Below are positions 54,327 through 62,476 of a stretch of 64,000 bases of DNA, piece by piece. The position numbers were made by a program, and so were the translations under genes. The notes beneath the pieces were generated by a model. That model worked only from the letters and a program-made list of their open reading frames with translations. It was not told the origin of the DNA and made no database searches. Numbering within the stretch: the stretch's first letter is position 1; each line of letters opens with the position of its first letter. This DNA is from Flavihumibacter solisilvae (GTDB taxonomy: Bacteria; Bacteroidota; Bacteroidia; Chitinophagales; Chitinophagaceae), in assembly GCF_000814475.1 (NCBI RefSeq), contig NZ_JSVC01000024.1, positions 93,856-157,855 on the forward strand. Direction: 5' to 3'.

Positions 54327-55609
54327 AAGGATTGAAAACGTTATGGCATGCTGCATTCCTGCACATCCTTCTGTGTCAGCAATTGCCTGCGCAGGAGGTA
54401 AAAGATACTGTCCCCGATGGAACACAGGGTGAGATCCTAACGAAAAAAAACACAACAGATTTCGGCAAAACAGACAAGCCATGGAACCAGATCAATTTCG
54501 GATTTACGACTTTTAGATTTGGGGTGGGTGCCCTGTTTGAATATGCAGCATTCGGAATGGACAAAACGGCAAACGAGCAATCAGATTCCATAGGTTACGA
54601 CCCGGAAACAGGATATAAACTGAGGGACTTTCGTGTATTACTCAGCGGGCAGGTAAAATCGAAAAGATTTATTACCTGGAAAGTCGGCCTTATGTATGAC
54701 GGTCCGACTCACAGCTGGTTCCTGCGGGAATCGGGGGTTATGGTAGGAGTACCGGAATTGTGGGGCCATATTTTTGTCGGCAGGACCAAGGAAGGATTCT
54801 CATTGAATAAAGTCATGAATGGCTATGCCGGCTGGACGATGGAAAGGCAAATGGCCATTGATGTGATCCCGATACTTGCAGACGGTATCAAATGGATGGG
54901 CTACCTGCCGAAGAAAAAATTTCTCTGGAACCTGGGAATCTTTACAGACTGGTTATCAAAAGGCCAATCGTTCTCAACGTACGATTGGCAAACGGCGGCC
55001 CGGCTGGCATGGCTGCCCATAAATGATGAATCGGGCAAACGCGTGCTGCATATCGGAACCAGCCTTCGTTATGGGAAGACGCTTGATGGCAAGATCAGGC
55101 TCCGATCAAGGCCTGAAGCATTTCCTGCCCCATATATCATTGACACGCAAACTTTCGAGTCGGATCATTCCACCCACATTGGCGGGGAAGTCTATTACAC
55201 CAAAGGACCTTTAATGCTTGGGTCGGAACTTTATGCGCACAAATTTCACGCACCCAAATCAGGCGACCCGGTATTCCAGGGTGGGGATATTGTCGCAAGC
55301 TATATAATCACGGGCCAGTCGCGGCCATACACCACCGTTAGTGGAATCTATTCTTTTGTACCGGTTCCAAATTCCATTCTGAAAGGAGGGATTGGAACAA
55401 TTGAAGTGTTACTCCGTTATTCCCAGCTCGACCTGACTGACGGCACAATAACCGGTGGAAAATTCTGGCGCCTTACACCTGCCGTAAACTGGTACCTGAC
55501 ACCGAGTTTGCGGCTTGGCTTCGCATATGGGTACGGCAAGCTTGACCGTGTTAACATGAAAGGCGTTCACCAATTTGCTCAGGCCAGGTTACAGTTCGTG
55601 ATCCTATAA
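54323..55609 (+). CDS. OprO/OprP-like outer-membrane porin
   Basis: This 428-residue barrel has a TTG start and a signal peptide ending QQLPAQ. It carries segments typical of phosphate-selective porins (FGFTTFRFGVGALFEYAAFG, FVGRTKEGFSLNKVMNGYAGWTMER). Members bind various anions, so an acidic amino acid or dicarboxylate is possible. The start overlaps the previous stop by 4 bp (TTGA), which makes it translationally coupled and supports the unusual start codon. Confidence 0.82.
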   Translation: MKGLKTLWHAAFLHILLCQQLPAQEVKDTVPDGTQGEILTKKNTTDFGKTDKPWNQINFGFTTFRFGVGALFEYAAFGMDKTANEQSDSIGYDPETGYKLRDFRVLLSGQVKSKRFITWKVGLMYDGPTHSWFLRESGVMVGVPELWGHIFVGRTKEGFSLNKVMNGYAGWTMERQMAIDVIPILADGIKWMGYLPKKKFLWNLGIFTDWLSKGQSFSTYDWQTAARLAWLPINDESGKRVLHIGTSLRYGKTLDGKIRLRSRPEAFPAPYIIDTQTFESDHSTHIGGEVYYTKGPLMLGSELYAHKFHAPKSGDPVFQGGDIVASYIITGQSRPYTTVSGIYSFVPVPNSILKGGIGTIEVLLRYSQLDLTDGTITGGKFWRLTPAVNWYLTPSLRLGFAYGYGKLDRVNMKGVHQFAQARLQFVIL

Positions 55610-55664
55610 TCTCAGTCCAGCCGGAATTTATTCCTGATCACTATATCACTTCCTTCCATCAGCA

Positions 55665-55877
55665 TCACCGAATCGTGAACTTCTTATAACCAAGCATACG
55701 CATGTGCAGGAATTGCAGTCCACCTACAGTAAGGTAACAGGAATGATCAAGCAGATCAATCCCGACTCCACGCGGAAGAAATTTTGCAAGCAAGTCTGGT
55801 GGCACTGTATAATTGGCAAACAGGATCTTTCGCCACTCCCCTGTCACCATCGGCTTATTTGAATAATTGTTGTTCAT
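55665..55877 (-). pseudogene. Truncated DUF2071/YqjF-like gene
   Basis: These 70 residues match the beginning of DUF2071 proteins (TGEWRKILFANYTVPPDLLAKFLPRGVGIDLLDHSCYLTVGGLQFLHMRMLG), which are normally over 200 residues. The frame ends abruptly after YKKFTIR, and nothing resembling the rest precedes the porin operon end at 55609. The gene appears cut off at its 3' end. It overlaps the end of the Fpg gene by 23 bp, so it was probably once co-translated with it. Confidence 0.7.
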
Positions 55878-56631
55878 TGGTGTAATATGTTTTTCTTCCC
55901 CCTTTTTTTGTGACTTTGATTACTGCACCGCCCGGACTTTTTTTGTGCCTGGCATTATGCACCAGCAGGAAGTCGCGGATTTCGCCACCGATTATTTTAG
56001 GCGCTTCCTTCCTGATCTGTTTAACCGCATGCTTAAGAATTTTTGGAATTGCTTTTGCAAGCCGTTTTATTGCATCAACAGGAATTTTATTACTAATAGA
56101 AAATGGAGAAATGCCGGATTCCCAAAGGATCTCATCAGCGTATGCACTACCGATACCGCGAACGACATGCTGGTCCAACAACAGGTTTTTAATGCTTGCG
56201 CGGGACTGCAGTTTTTCTTTCCAGAATTTTTGATTCACCTTTTTATCAAGTGCATCGGGAGCTCCTGTCTCTTCCGGATTGAGAATGGCATGTGCACTTC
56301 CCAGGTAATCCGCCAGGCCGATTTTTTTATCCCCATCGAAATCAAATTCGAATAATGTGTACGGTATGGGATTCTCATCTTCGAGCCGGTATAGTTTTCC
56401 CCGCAGCATCATATGCAGTGCCAATACATTTTTATTCCTGAAATAGAAGTAAAGCATTTTCCCCTCGCGATAAACGCCGGTAAGGCGTTGCCCCTTAAGC
56501 GCCTGCGACAGTTTTCGCTTTGTAACATTCAGCTTCGCCTTTCTGCTCACTTTAATATCTTCCAGAATCCTTCCCTTCAATTCGCGGTTAAGATTCGCGC
56601 TGAATACTTCAAGGTCCGGCAGCTCGGGCAT
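55855..56631 (-). CDS. Fpg/Nei-family DNA glycosylase lacking the zinc finger
   Basis: This 258-residue DNA repair enzyme removes oxidised bases and nicks the strand. The catalytic N-terminus MPELPDLEVF (Pro2, Glu3) and Lys58 in REGKMLYF are present, as is the helix-two-turn-helix DQHVVRGIGSAYADEILWESGI. The usual four-cysteine zinc finger is missing: the C-terminus GGAVIKVTKKGGRKTYYTNEQQ keeps the shape but has no cysteines, as in NEIL1 and plant Fpg. Confidence 0.88.
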   Translation of the reverse strand: MPELPDLEVFSANLNRELKGRILEDIKVSRKAKLNVTKRKLSQALKGQRLTGVYREGKMLYFYFRNKNVLALHMMLRGKLYRLEDENPIPYTLFEFDFDGDKKIGLADYLGSAHAILNPEETGAPDALDKKVNQKFWKEKLQSRASIKNLLLDQHVVRGIGSAYADEILWESGISPFSISNKIPVDAIKRLAKAIPKILKHAVKQIRKEAPKIIGGEIRDFLLVHNARHKKSPGGAVIKVTKKGGRKTYYTNEQQLFK

Positions 56632-56668
56632 AAAATTTTATATTCGGATATAAAAAAAACGCGCCACC

Positions 56669-57136
56669 ATGACAAACAACAATTCTCCTCTTGCTCAACC
56701 AACGCCGGCGAAGCGGTTCTTCACAAAAATCTCGTCGAAAGTGACCAGGGCTACCGGGAATCCCATCACCTTTATCATTGCTGTCTTGATCATTGTCGCC
56801 TGGGCAGTAGCCGGGCCAATTTTTGGCTTTTCCGATACCTGGCAGCTTGTGATCAATACCGGAACTACGATCATTACGTTCCTGATGGTGTTCGTCATCC
56901 AGCAATCTCAAAACAGGGATACCATTGCGATCCAGCTGAAGTTGAATGAGCTGATTGCCTGCAATGCGAAAGCCAGCAACCGGCTTATAGAAATTGAAGA
57001 ACTTACTGATGATGAACTTGACCAGTTAAAAAGATTCTATGCCCGGCTGGTTGACCTGGCACAGGAAGAAACTGATATTCACAGGTCGCATTCGATAGAT
57101 GAGGCACAGAAGTCACACAAGGAAAAACACCCTTGA
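56669..57136 (+). CDS. Low-affinity iron permease family membrane protein
   Basis: This 155-residue protein matches the Fet4-like small bacterial family. Two membrane helices (about 33-55 and 62-85) contain FIIAVLIIVAWAVAGPIFGFSDTWQLVINTGTTIITFLMVFVIQQSQNRD, followed by a helical cytoplasmic tail with LKLNELI and IEELTDDELDQLK. Despite the family name, iron transport by such short proteins is unproven. Confidence 0.87.
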   Translation: MTNNNSPLAQPTPAKRFFTKISSKVTRATGNPITFIIAVLIIVAWAVAGPIFGFSDTWQLVINTGTTIITFLMVFVIQQSQNRDTIAIQLKLNELIACNAKASNRLIEIEELTDDELDQLKRFYARLVDLAQEETDIHRSHSIDEAQKSHKEKHP

Positions 57137-57375
57137 TCAGCCCATGGATCGAGTACTACTTTCACGCAATTGTCTTCCTTCTTATTAAATATGGGATAGC
57201 CATGGGCAATTTCTGAAAGCGGGAGGCTATGGGTGATGATGTCGTTCAAAGTTACTTTTCCGGCTGCCACATGCCCGAGCTACTCATCAACATATTTGTG
57301 CGCAGGAGCCTGGCCTCCCATCATCGTAATACCTTAATCGAAGAATTTTCCCACCGGGAAATTGTCGTAGTCAAG
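57130..57375 (-). pseudogene. Remnant of a zinc-dependent alcohol dehydrogenase (C-terminal end)
   Basis: The minus strand encodes the last 80 or so residues of a formaldehyde dehydrogenase-type ADH. DNFPVGKFFD, GITMMGGQAPAHKYVDE and GKVTLNDIITHSLPLSEIAHGYPIFNKKEDNCVKVVLDPW follow in order. In-frame stops interrupt it at two points (after FFD and after VDE). The upstream 250 or more residues are missing; the GNAT-ankyrin gene ends 16 bp away. It is a decayed fragment. Confidence 0.8.
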
Positions 57376-57390
57376 TTATACCGGCATAAA

Positions 57391-58695
57391 TCACATGCGA
57401 GCTGTGGGTTGACCCTTTTCCCTGATCAGGGAGATAATTTCGGGGCGTTTAAAGAATATGGCCCAGTCAAGAGCATTGCCATGATGGATTGTATCCTGGA
57501 TGCTGAGGTCTGCTCCCGCTGACAGGGCAAGCTGTGCCAGCCGGAGGTCGTTCCGTTCTGCGGCGATATGAAGCAAAGTTCCATTCCATTCGAAGTAGCG
57601 GCGGTTAACCTCTCCGGGGTCTGCCAGCAGCAGGTTTGTGGCACGTTCTTCCCATTGCAGGTCCCAGGCGTCGAGAGCTGTAAAATTTGCGCCATGCGCT
57701 ACCAGCCATTCGGCGGCAGCCGGCTGCCGGTACATGGCGGCAACCTGCAACAACGTCATTCCGTTATTTAGGGCTGTGTTTAATACAGTTTGGGGGAGCC
57801 TGGCACCAGCGGTTTCCATTGCAGCAATGTCGCCCCTGCCGCAGGATTCTGTCAATGCAATCAATTCTTCGGGAGCGGGAGTGGAAATATAATTGCTGTT
57901 CATGAGCCACCATGTGGCACCATAGCCAACAAGCTGAAATCCTACTTTTTCATAAAGCGGTCTGCCGAGATGGTTGGCATTCAGCATCGCATAGCGATAC
58001 CCTTTGTTGCGGGCAAGTTTGCAGGCGGCAATAACCAATGCCTTTCCAATTCCCCGTTTGCGTTTGAACGGGATAACGCCGACGTTGTATATACCCGCAA
58101 TGCCCAATGGACCGGTTGTCATGAACAGGCAGGTCTGACCAATGATAACATTATCCACTCTTGCGATCAGCCGCTGTGCTGCTTCCGGCTGCGATTGCAG
58201 CAATGTACGCGACATATAGGCGTTATCATCAGCGTAAGGAAGGTCCGGTACCCGGGTTATGTCTGAATCATTGTCCGCTTCAATCTGAAGACCCGCCGGC
58301 AATTCTTCATCAGTCAACTCATGCAGATCCATCACCATCCAGCAAGGTTGCCAGCCGGGCTGGAACCCGCGGGCAAGAAGCCGGATGCCGATGTCGGCAG
58401 GAGTGGGCGGATCCAATGACCAGCAACCCACGTTTACAGCCTCATGGCGGCGATAAAAATCCATCGCCCTGTCCATGTATTCACCCGCAGTTTCCGGATC
58501 CAAATCGGGGAAAGCAATGTTTGCAGCTTTGCCCGGACCGGCGTAAGTCCAGGTAATGCCCCCTTCACTATGCACTTCGCCACCTGCGGCAATTGCGCCG
58601 CTGCAGAATAGTTGCCGGTGGTTCTCGGCCGCGGCCTGTTCCCATTCCGCCTTTGTGGCCCGTTGTAAAATCGTATGGTTCGCAGTCTGACGCAT
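57391..58695 (-). CDS. GNAT acetyltransferase fused to ankyrin repeats
   Basis: This 434-residue cytosolic protein has an N-terminal half (about 1-275) with two GNAT-like parts. The second carries the acetyl-CoA loop FKRKRGIGKALVIAACKLARNKGYRYAMLN and ends LYEKVGFQLVGYG. About four ankyrin repeats follow (285-430, GMTLLQVAAMYRQPAAAEWLVAHGAN and GTLLHIAAERNDLRLAQLALSAGADLS). The ankyrin part may present a target to the acetyltransferase. A perfect -7 element (TAGATTTG) lies at 58703-58710, 8 bp before the ATG. It is divergent from an ankyrin protein gene. Confidence 0.85.
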   Translation of the reverse strand: MRQTANHTILQRATKAEWEQAAAENHRQLFCSGAIAAGGEVHSEGGITWTYAGPGKAANIAFPDLDPETAGEYMDRAMDFYRRHEAVNVGCWSLDPPTPADIGIRLLARGFQPGWQPCWMVMDLHELTDEELPAGLQIEADNDSDITRVPDLPYADDNAYMSRTLLQSQPEAAQRLIARVDNVIIGQTCLFMTTGPLGIAGIYNVGVIPFKRKRGIGKALVIAACKLARNKGYRYAMLNANHLGRPLYEKVGFQLVGYGATWWLMNSNYISTPAPEELIALTESCGRGDIAAMETAGARLPQTVLNTALNNGMTLLQVAAMYRQPAAAEWLVAHGANFTALDAWDLQWEERATNLLLADPGEVNRRYFEWNGTLLHIAAERNDLRLAQLALSAGADLSIQDTIHHGNALDWAIFFKRPEIISLIREKGQPTARM

Positions 58696-58755
58696 GGTTA
58701 ATCAAATCTAGTAACCCCCTTTTAAAATTTGCATTTTTACTTCTAACTTTCAAAT

Positions 58756-60291
58756 GTGACCCAACCCGAAACACTAAGTAAAAACGAACCACTGACCTGG
58801 TCGACCGGCACCGGTACCGATGTGTGGGCCTTATTCTGTGCGTGCAGGGATGGAGATATCGGTGCGATCCGCACACTTCTCGAAAAAGACCCTTCGCTTG
58901 TACGCTGTCATTACGATTACCGCACGCCGATGTATTTCGCTGTCCGCGAAAACCAGGTAGCAGCGGCTGCCTTGTTGCTGGAACGTGGTGCGAACCCGGT
59001 AAACAGCGGCACTTCAGATACGCTGTTACAAATGGCTAAAGATCGCGGTTACGCAGAACTCGCCACGATGCTGGAAAAAGCACTTGCGGGCAACCACCAG
59101 GCCACTCCCGGCGGAGAAAAAATTGCGGCAGTGATCCGCAGCCGTGACTTAACAGCTTTGAAGGAACTGTTGCATAGAGATGGGTCAATCGTCCATGCCC
59201 GTGATAGTCGTTCCAATCAACCCATTCATTGGGCTATGATGACGAGGCAGCCTGAAATGGTAAAGGAGTTGCTTGCACATGGAGCAGACATTGACGCGAA
59301 ACGTGCGGACAGTGCACGACCATTACAGTTATGCAATGGCGACTACGATTTCCGTGGCTGGCGTGATGTACCGAAAGATGTCGCTGCAACACCTCGCGAC
59401 ATGTTCAACCTTTTGATTGCTGAGGGAGCTTACCTGGACATTGGCATGGCGGCGCTTACTGGAAATATCAGTCGCGTTCGTGAACTGCTGGACGACAATC
59501 CTGCCCTCGTGAATCATATGGAATATGTGACCTATTATGCAGGGTCAGGTCCGGCCATAAAGAATGCTGCGCAGGGCGGACACATTGAGATCGTAAAGCT
59601 CTTACTCGAACGTGGTGCTGACCCAAACCTACCCGAAGAAGGGATTGCACCAAAAGGCCGGGCCTTACACGAAGCTGTTGTGAACAGGCATCGCGAAATT
59701 GTAGAACTGCTGCTGAACCATGGCGCACACCCGAACGTTCCTGTAGAAAGCTCGGCAGATACACTCACAATGGCTTTGGAGCAGGATGATCCCGGGCTTG
59801 TTGAATTGCTCTGTTCCTATGGTGCAGCGCGGGATGTTCCGATACTCGCCTACTACGGCGATATTAAAACTGCTGCGGCTGTTTTTGCAGCCAACCCGGA
59901 AATGGCTAATGATCCCTATGCGTTGGAATGTGCGGTCATGGAAGGACACGAATCATTTGTAAAGCTGATGCTCCGGTATCAGCCAGGCCTTCCTTCGAAG
60001 ATCGCAGTGGGCGTCCGCAGCCAGGGACCACAGGATGTTGCACAGTCTGAGTCGCTGATTGAACTGCTGTTCCGGCATGGCATGAACGCTTCTTACCGGA
60101 ACTGGCTGGGAATTACACCGCTTCACACCTTTGCGAAAAAAGGAGATCTTGAAAATGCTAAGATCTTCCTGAAACATGGAGCGGATATAAACGCCGTTGA
60201 TGAAGAGCTGTCTGCTACCCCGCTGGGTTATGCGATTAAATACGGACAGGAGGATATGGTTCGTTTTTTGCTGGAAAACGGGGCGCGGTAG
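58756..60291 (+). CDS. Ankyrin-repeat protein
   Basis: This 511-residue cytosolic protein is made almost wholly of ankyrin repeats: about 12 units such as TPMYFAVRENQVAAAALLLERGANP, NQPIHWAMMTRQPEMVKELLAHGADID and TPLGYAIKYGQEDMVRFLLENGA. No other domain is seen. The start is GTG 58756. The repeats resemble those at the end of the divergent GNAT fusion, so the two may have a common source or work on the same partner. Confidence 0.88.
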   Translation: MTQPETLSKNEPLTWSTGTGTDVWALFCACRDGDIGAIRTLLEKDPSLVRCHYDYRTPMYFAVRENQVAAAALLLERGANPVNSGTSDTLLQMAKDRGYAELATMLEKALAGNHQATPGGEKIAAVIRSRDLTALKELLHRDGSIVHARDSRSNQPIHWAMMTRQPEMVKELLAHGADIDAKRADSARPLQLCNGDYDFRGWRDVPKDVAATPRDMFNLLIAEGAYLDIGMAALTGNISRVRELLDDNPALVNHMEYVTYYAGSGPAIKNAAQGGHIEIVKLLLERGADPNLPEEGIAPKGRALHEAVVNRHREIVELLLNHGAHPNVPVESSADTLTMALEQDDPGLVELLCSYGAARDVPILAYYGDIKTAAAVFAANPEMANDPYALECAVMEGHESFVKLMLRYQPGLPSKIAVGVRSQGPQDVAQSESLIELLFRHGMNASYRNWLGITPLHTFAKKGDLENAKIFLKHGADINAVDEELSATPLGYAIKYGQEDMVRFLLENGAR

Positions 60292-60749
60292 AGAAAAACT
60301 AAAAATTGCCCTGAGGCCGTCCCAAAGCCGTCTTAAAGCCGTCCTGACTATAGAAAAAGGTAACAACAAGGCTACGCCGAGCCTGCGCCGAAGCGGAAAT
60401 AAAGGGAGGAATAAGGGAGAATGAGTATAGCGCGAAGGGACAAATCTGTATGAGTGACCTGTACAGATGGTATGAGTGACACTAAGATTTATGTGTAACG
60501 CCTGCACGAGTGACACGATTTAAGTCAAAAGGCCGCCCATCGATATACACCGAACCATAGGAAGACCGAAGGAAGAAGCTATGAAGAAGCTAAGAAGAAG
60601 CTATCGGCAAACATCAAAAAGCGATGCCGGGAACGTAAAACACAATTGAAAGGATATGGCGAGCATACAGAACGGTTATACAATCACCGGAGAAATCTGC
60701 ATGAACGGCAAAAATTTCAGGCGGCAACTGTCCCGAACGACACATTTTC
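60292..60749. repeat. 458-bp gap rich in 11-bp-period repeats
   Basis: No gene is seen. Three units GCCGTCCCAAA, GCCGTCTTAAA and GCCGTCCTGAC fill 60316-60348. Four units of 11 bp with consensus GAAGAAGCTAT fill 60561-60604. Weaker 11-bp pairs lie at about 60370-60395 (CTACGCCGAGC/CTGCGCCGAAG). GAGTGAC occurs at 60452, 60474 and 60508. No terminator is obvious after the ankyrin gene. Confidence 0.75.
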
Positions 60750-61706
60750 CTATTCCTCTGCCAGCAATTCCTGTTTAACGGCCTGCAGTTCTGCCAGCTT
60801 TTCTTCGCTCAGTTTCGGGTATTCCAGCCCGAGGGAATCGAGGGTATTGATAATTGCAGAGGCTACTACGATGCGACCGAAAGCCTTATTATCAGCCGGC
60901 ACCACGTACCACGGCGAATTTTTAGTGGCTGTATGCGTGATCAGGTCTTCGTATGCTTCCATGTAGTCCTTCCAGTATTTCCGCTCCCGGGCATCCGAAG
61001 CTGAGAACTTCCAGTTCTTGTCGGGGTTCTCAATTCGTTCGAGGAAACGCTTCTTTTGTTCCTTGCGGGACACATTGAGGAAGAACTTACAAACCAGCAC
61101 GCCGTTCCGGTTGAGGTAACGTTCGAAGTTGCGGATATCTTTCAGCCGGTCTTCCCAGATATCTTTCGTGATCAGTTCTTCCGGCAATTTTTGTGACCTT
61201 AAGAGTTTCTCGTGCACGCGAACCACCAGCACCTCTTCGTAGTAAGATCGGTTAAAGATGCCGATCCTGCCTCTTTCCGGCAAATTCTTCGTACAACGCC
61301 ACATGTAGTCATGGTCGAGATCTTCTGCAGATGGCGCTTTGTATGAAGTAACATGACACCCCTGGGGGTTCACACCCGACATCACATGTTTGATCGCGCC
61401 GTCCTTACCCGCAGCATCCATGGCCTGGAAAATGAGCAGGATGGCCCACCTGTCCTGCGCGTAGAGGATGTCCTGCATCGCAGCCAGCGCCTCCACACCT
61501 TGCTGCAGGATCTCTTTGGCCGCCGCTTTTCCCTCCGGACCTATGCCTCCATCTTCAGAAGGATCAAAATCCTTCAACCGGAATCCATCTCCATCTGATA
61601 CACAAAACTGCTGCGAAAACTTTTTCGCTCTCTTAATCAGTTCTTTCTTGTTAAGTGCGTTAATTTCTTCAACGCGTATTTTGTCTTTATTGTCTTTATC
61701 TTTCAT
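60750..61706 (-). CDS. ppk2: Polyphosphate kinase 2
   Basis: This 318-residue cytosolic enzyme of the PPK2 family transfers phosphate between polyphosphate and nucleotides. It has the P-loop variant FQAMDAAGKDGAIKHVMSGVNPQGC, the lid arginine region LPERGRIGIFNRSYYEEVLVVRVH, and the RNFERYLNRNGVLVCKFFLNVSRKEQKKR block. The single PPK2 domain and length fit classes that phosphorylate ADP or AMP. It lies 42 bp after the LOG gene on the same strand, possibly in one transcript with dcu. Confidence 0.94.
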   Translation of the reverse strand: MKDKDNKDKIRVEEINALNKKELIKRAKKFSQQFCVSDGDGFRLKDFDPSEDGGIGPEGKAAAKEILQQGVEALAAMQDILYAQDRWAILLIFQAMDAAGKDGAIKHVMSGVNPQGCHVTSYKAPSAEDLDHDYMWRCTKNLPERGRIGIFNRSYYEEVLVVRVHEKLLRSQKLPEELITKDIWEDRLKDIRNFERYLNRNGVLVCKFFLNVSRKEQKKRFLERIENPDKNWKFSASDARERKYWKDYMEAYEDLITHTATKNSPWYVVPADNKAFGRIVVASAIINTLDSLGLEYPKLSEEKLAELQAVKQELLAEE

Positions 61707-61748
61707 AACCTCAGATTTATAGAAAGCCCTTTTGAATTATACATTTCT

Positions 61749-62450
61749 TCAATAAACGTCATTATGCTCCGTGTCAGCATACATCGGGGGTGAAGTTCTT
61801 TCCCTTATATAGCTGAGCACCGCTTCCGGATCGTCAGTCACAAATGCAAGTTCCAGGTCGGTTGGCGAAATGGTACCATTCTCCACCATGGTTTCGCGCA
61901 GGAAATTGCGCAGATGTTGCCAGTATTCTGTGCCCATGCAAACAACAGGACGTTGCGGAAGCCTGCCTGTCTGGATCAGGGTAAGCACTTCAAAAATTTC
62001 ATCCATGGTTCCAAAGCCGCCCGGCAGCAGCACATAGGCAATTGAATTTTTCCGGAGAATAACTTTACGGGTGAAAAAGAATTCAAATTCAACCTGCAGA
62101 TCGACATAAGGATTCAACTTTTGTTCAAACGGCAGTTTGATATTACAACCGAGTGATAGTCCACCGCCTTCTTTAGCCCCGCGGTTTGCTGCTTCCATAA
62201 TTCCCGGTCCGCCTCCCGTCATAATGGTAAAGCCACTGGAGGCAAGCAGCCTGGCAGTTTCCCTGGCAAGCTGGTAAAACTTATTACCATCGCCGAACCT
62301 TGCAGAACCATAAAACGTAACGCAGTTTTTGACATTGGAAAACGTGGTTACGCCCTGCCACAGGTCAGACATGGCTTTATGGGAATCACGAAGCTCATCG
62401 GATAGTGAACGTTCACCTGACAGCAGGTTGCGATCGTTGCTTTGTCGCAT
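61749..62450 (-). CDS. LOG-family (TIGR00730) nucleoside monophosphate phosphoribohydrolase
   Basis: This 233-residue Rossmann-fold protein has the LOG motifs MTGGGPGIMEAANRGAKEGGG and PGGFGTMDEIFEVLTLIQTG. Family members remove ribose 5-phosphate from nucleoside monophosphates; some activate cytokinins, while bacterial ones may work in nucleotide housekeeping. N- and C-terminal extensions are typical of the longer bacterial group. It follows the dcu gene by 26 bp. Confidence 0.9.
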   Translation of the reverse strand: MRQSNDRNLLSGERSLSDELRDSHKAMSDLWQGVTTFSNVKNCVTFYGSARFGDGNKFYQLARETARLLASSGFTIMTGGGPGIMEAANRGAKEGGGLSLGCNIKLPFEQKLNPYVDLQVEFEFFFTRKVILRKNSIAYVLLPGGFGTMDEIFEVLTLIQTGRLPQRPVVCMGTEYWQHLRNFLRETMVENGTISPTDLELAFVTDDPEAVLSYIRERTSPPMYADTEHNDVY

Positions 62451-62476
62451 GTCTTGTTTATTTGCAATAAAAAATT

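Noticed and set aside
57079..57270. 63-residue minus-strand frame as a separate small gene
   Set aside because: Its sequence is the end of a zinc-dependent alcohol dehydrogenase, with further homologous residues upstream beyond in-frame stops, so it is a remnant.
58728..58751. Promoter TTTG ... TAACTTTC for the ankyrin gene
   Set aside because: The spacer is 12 bp, too short for the Bacteroidota promoter.
60292..60749. CRISPR array
   Set aside because: The repeats are contiguous 11-mers without spacers of constant length, and no cas gene is in the window.
60646..60966. 106-residue plus-strand frame
   Set aside because: It runs into the PPK2 gene on the opposite strand and has Ser/Thr-rich shadow composition with no start context.
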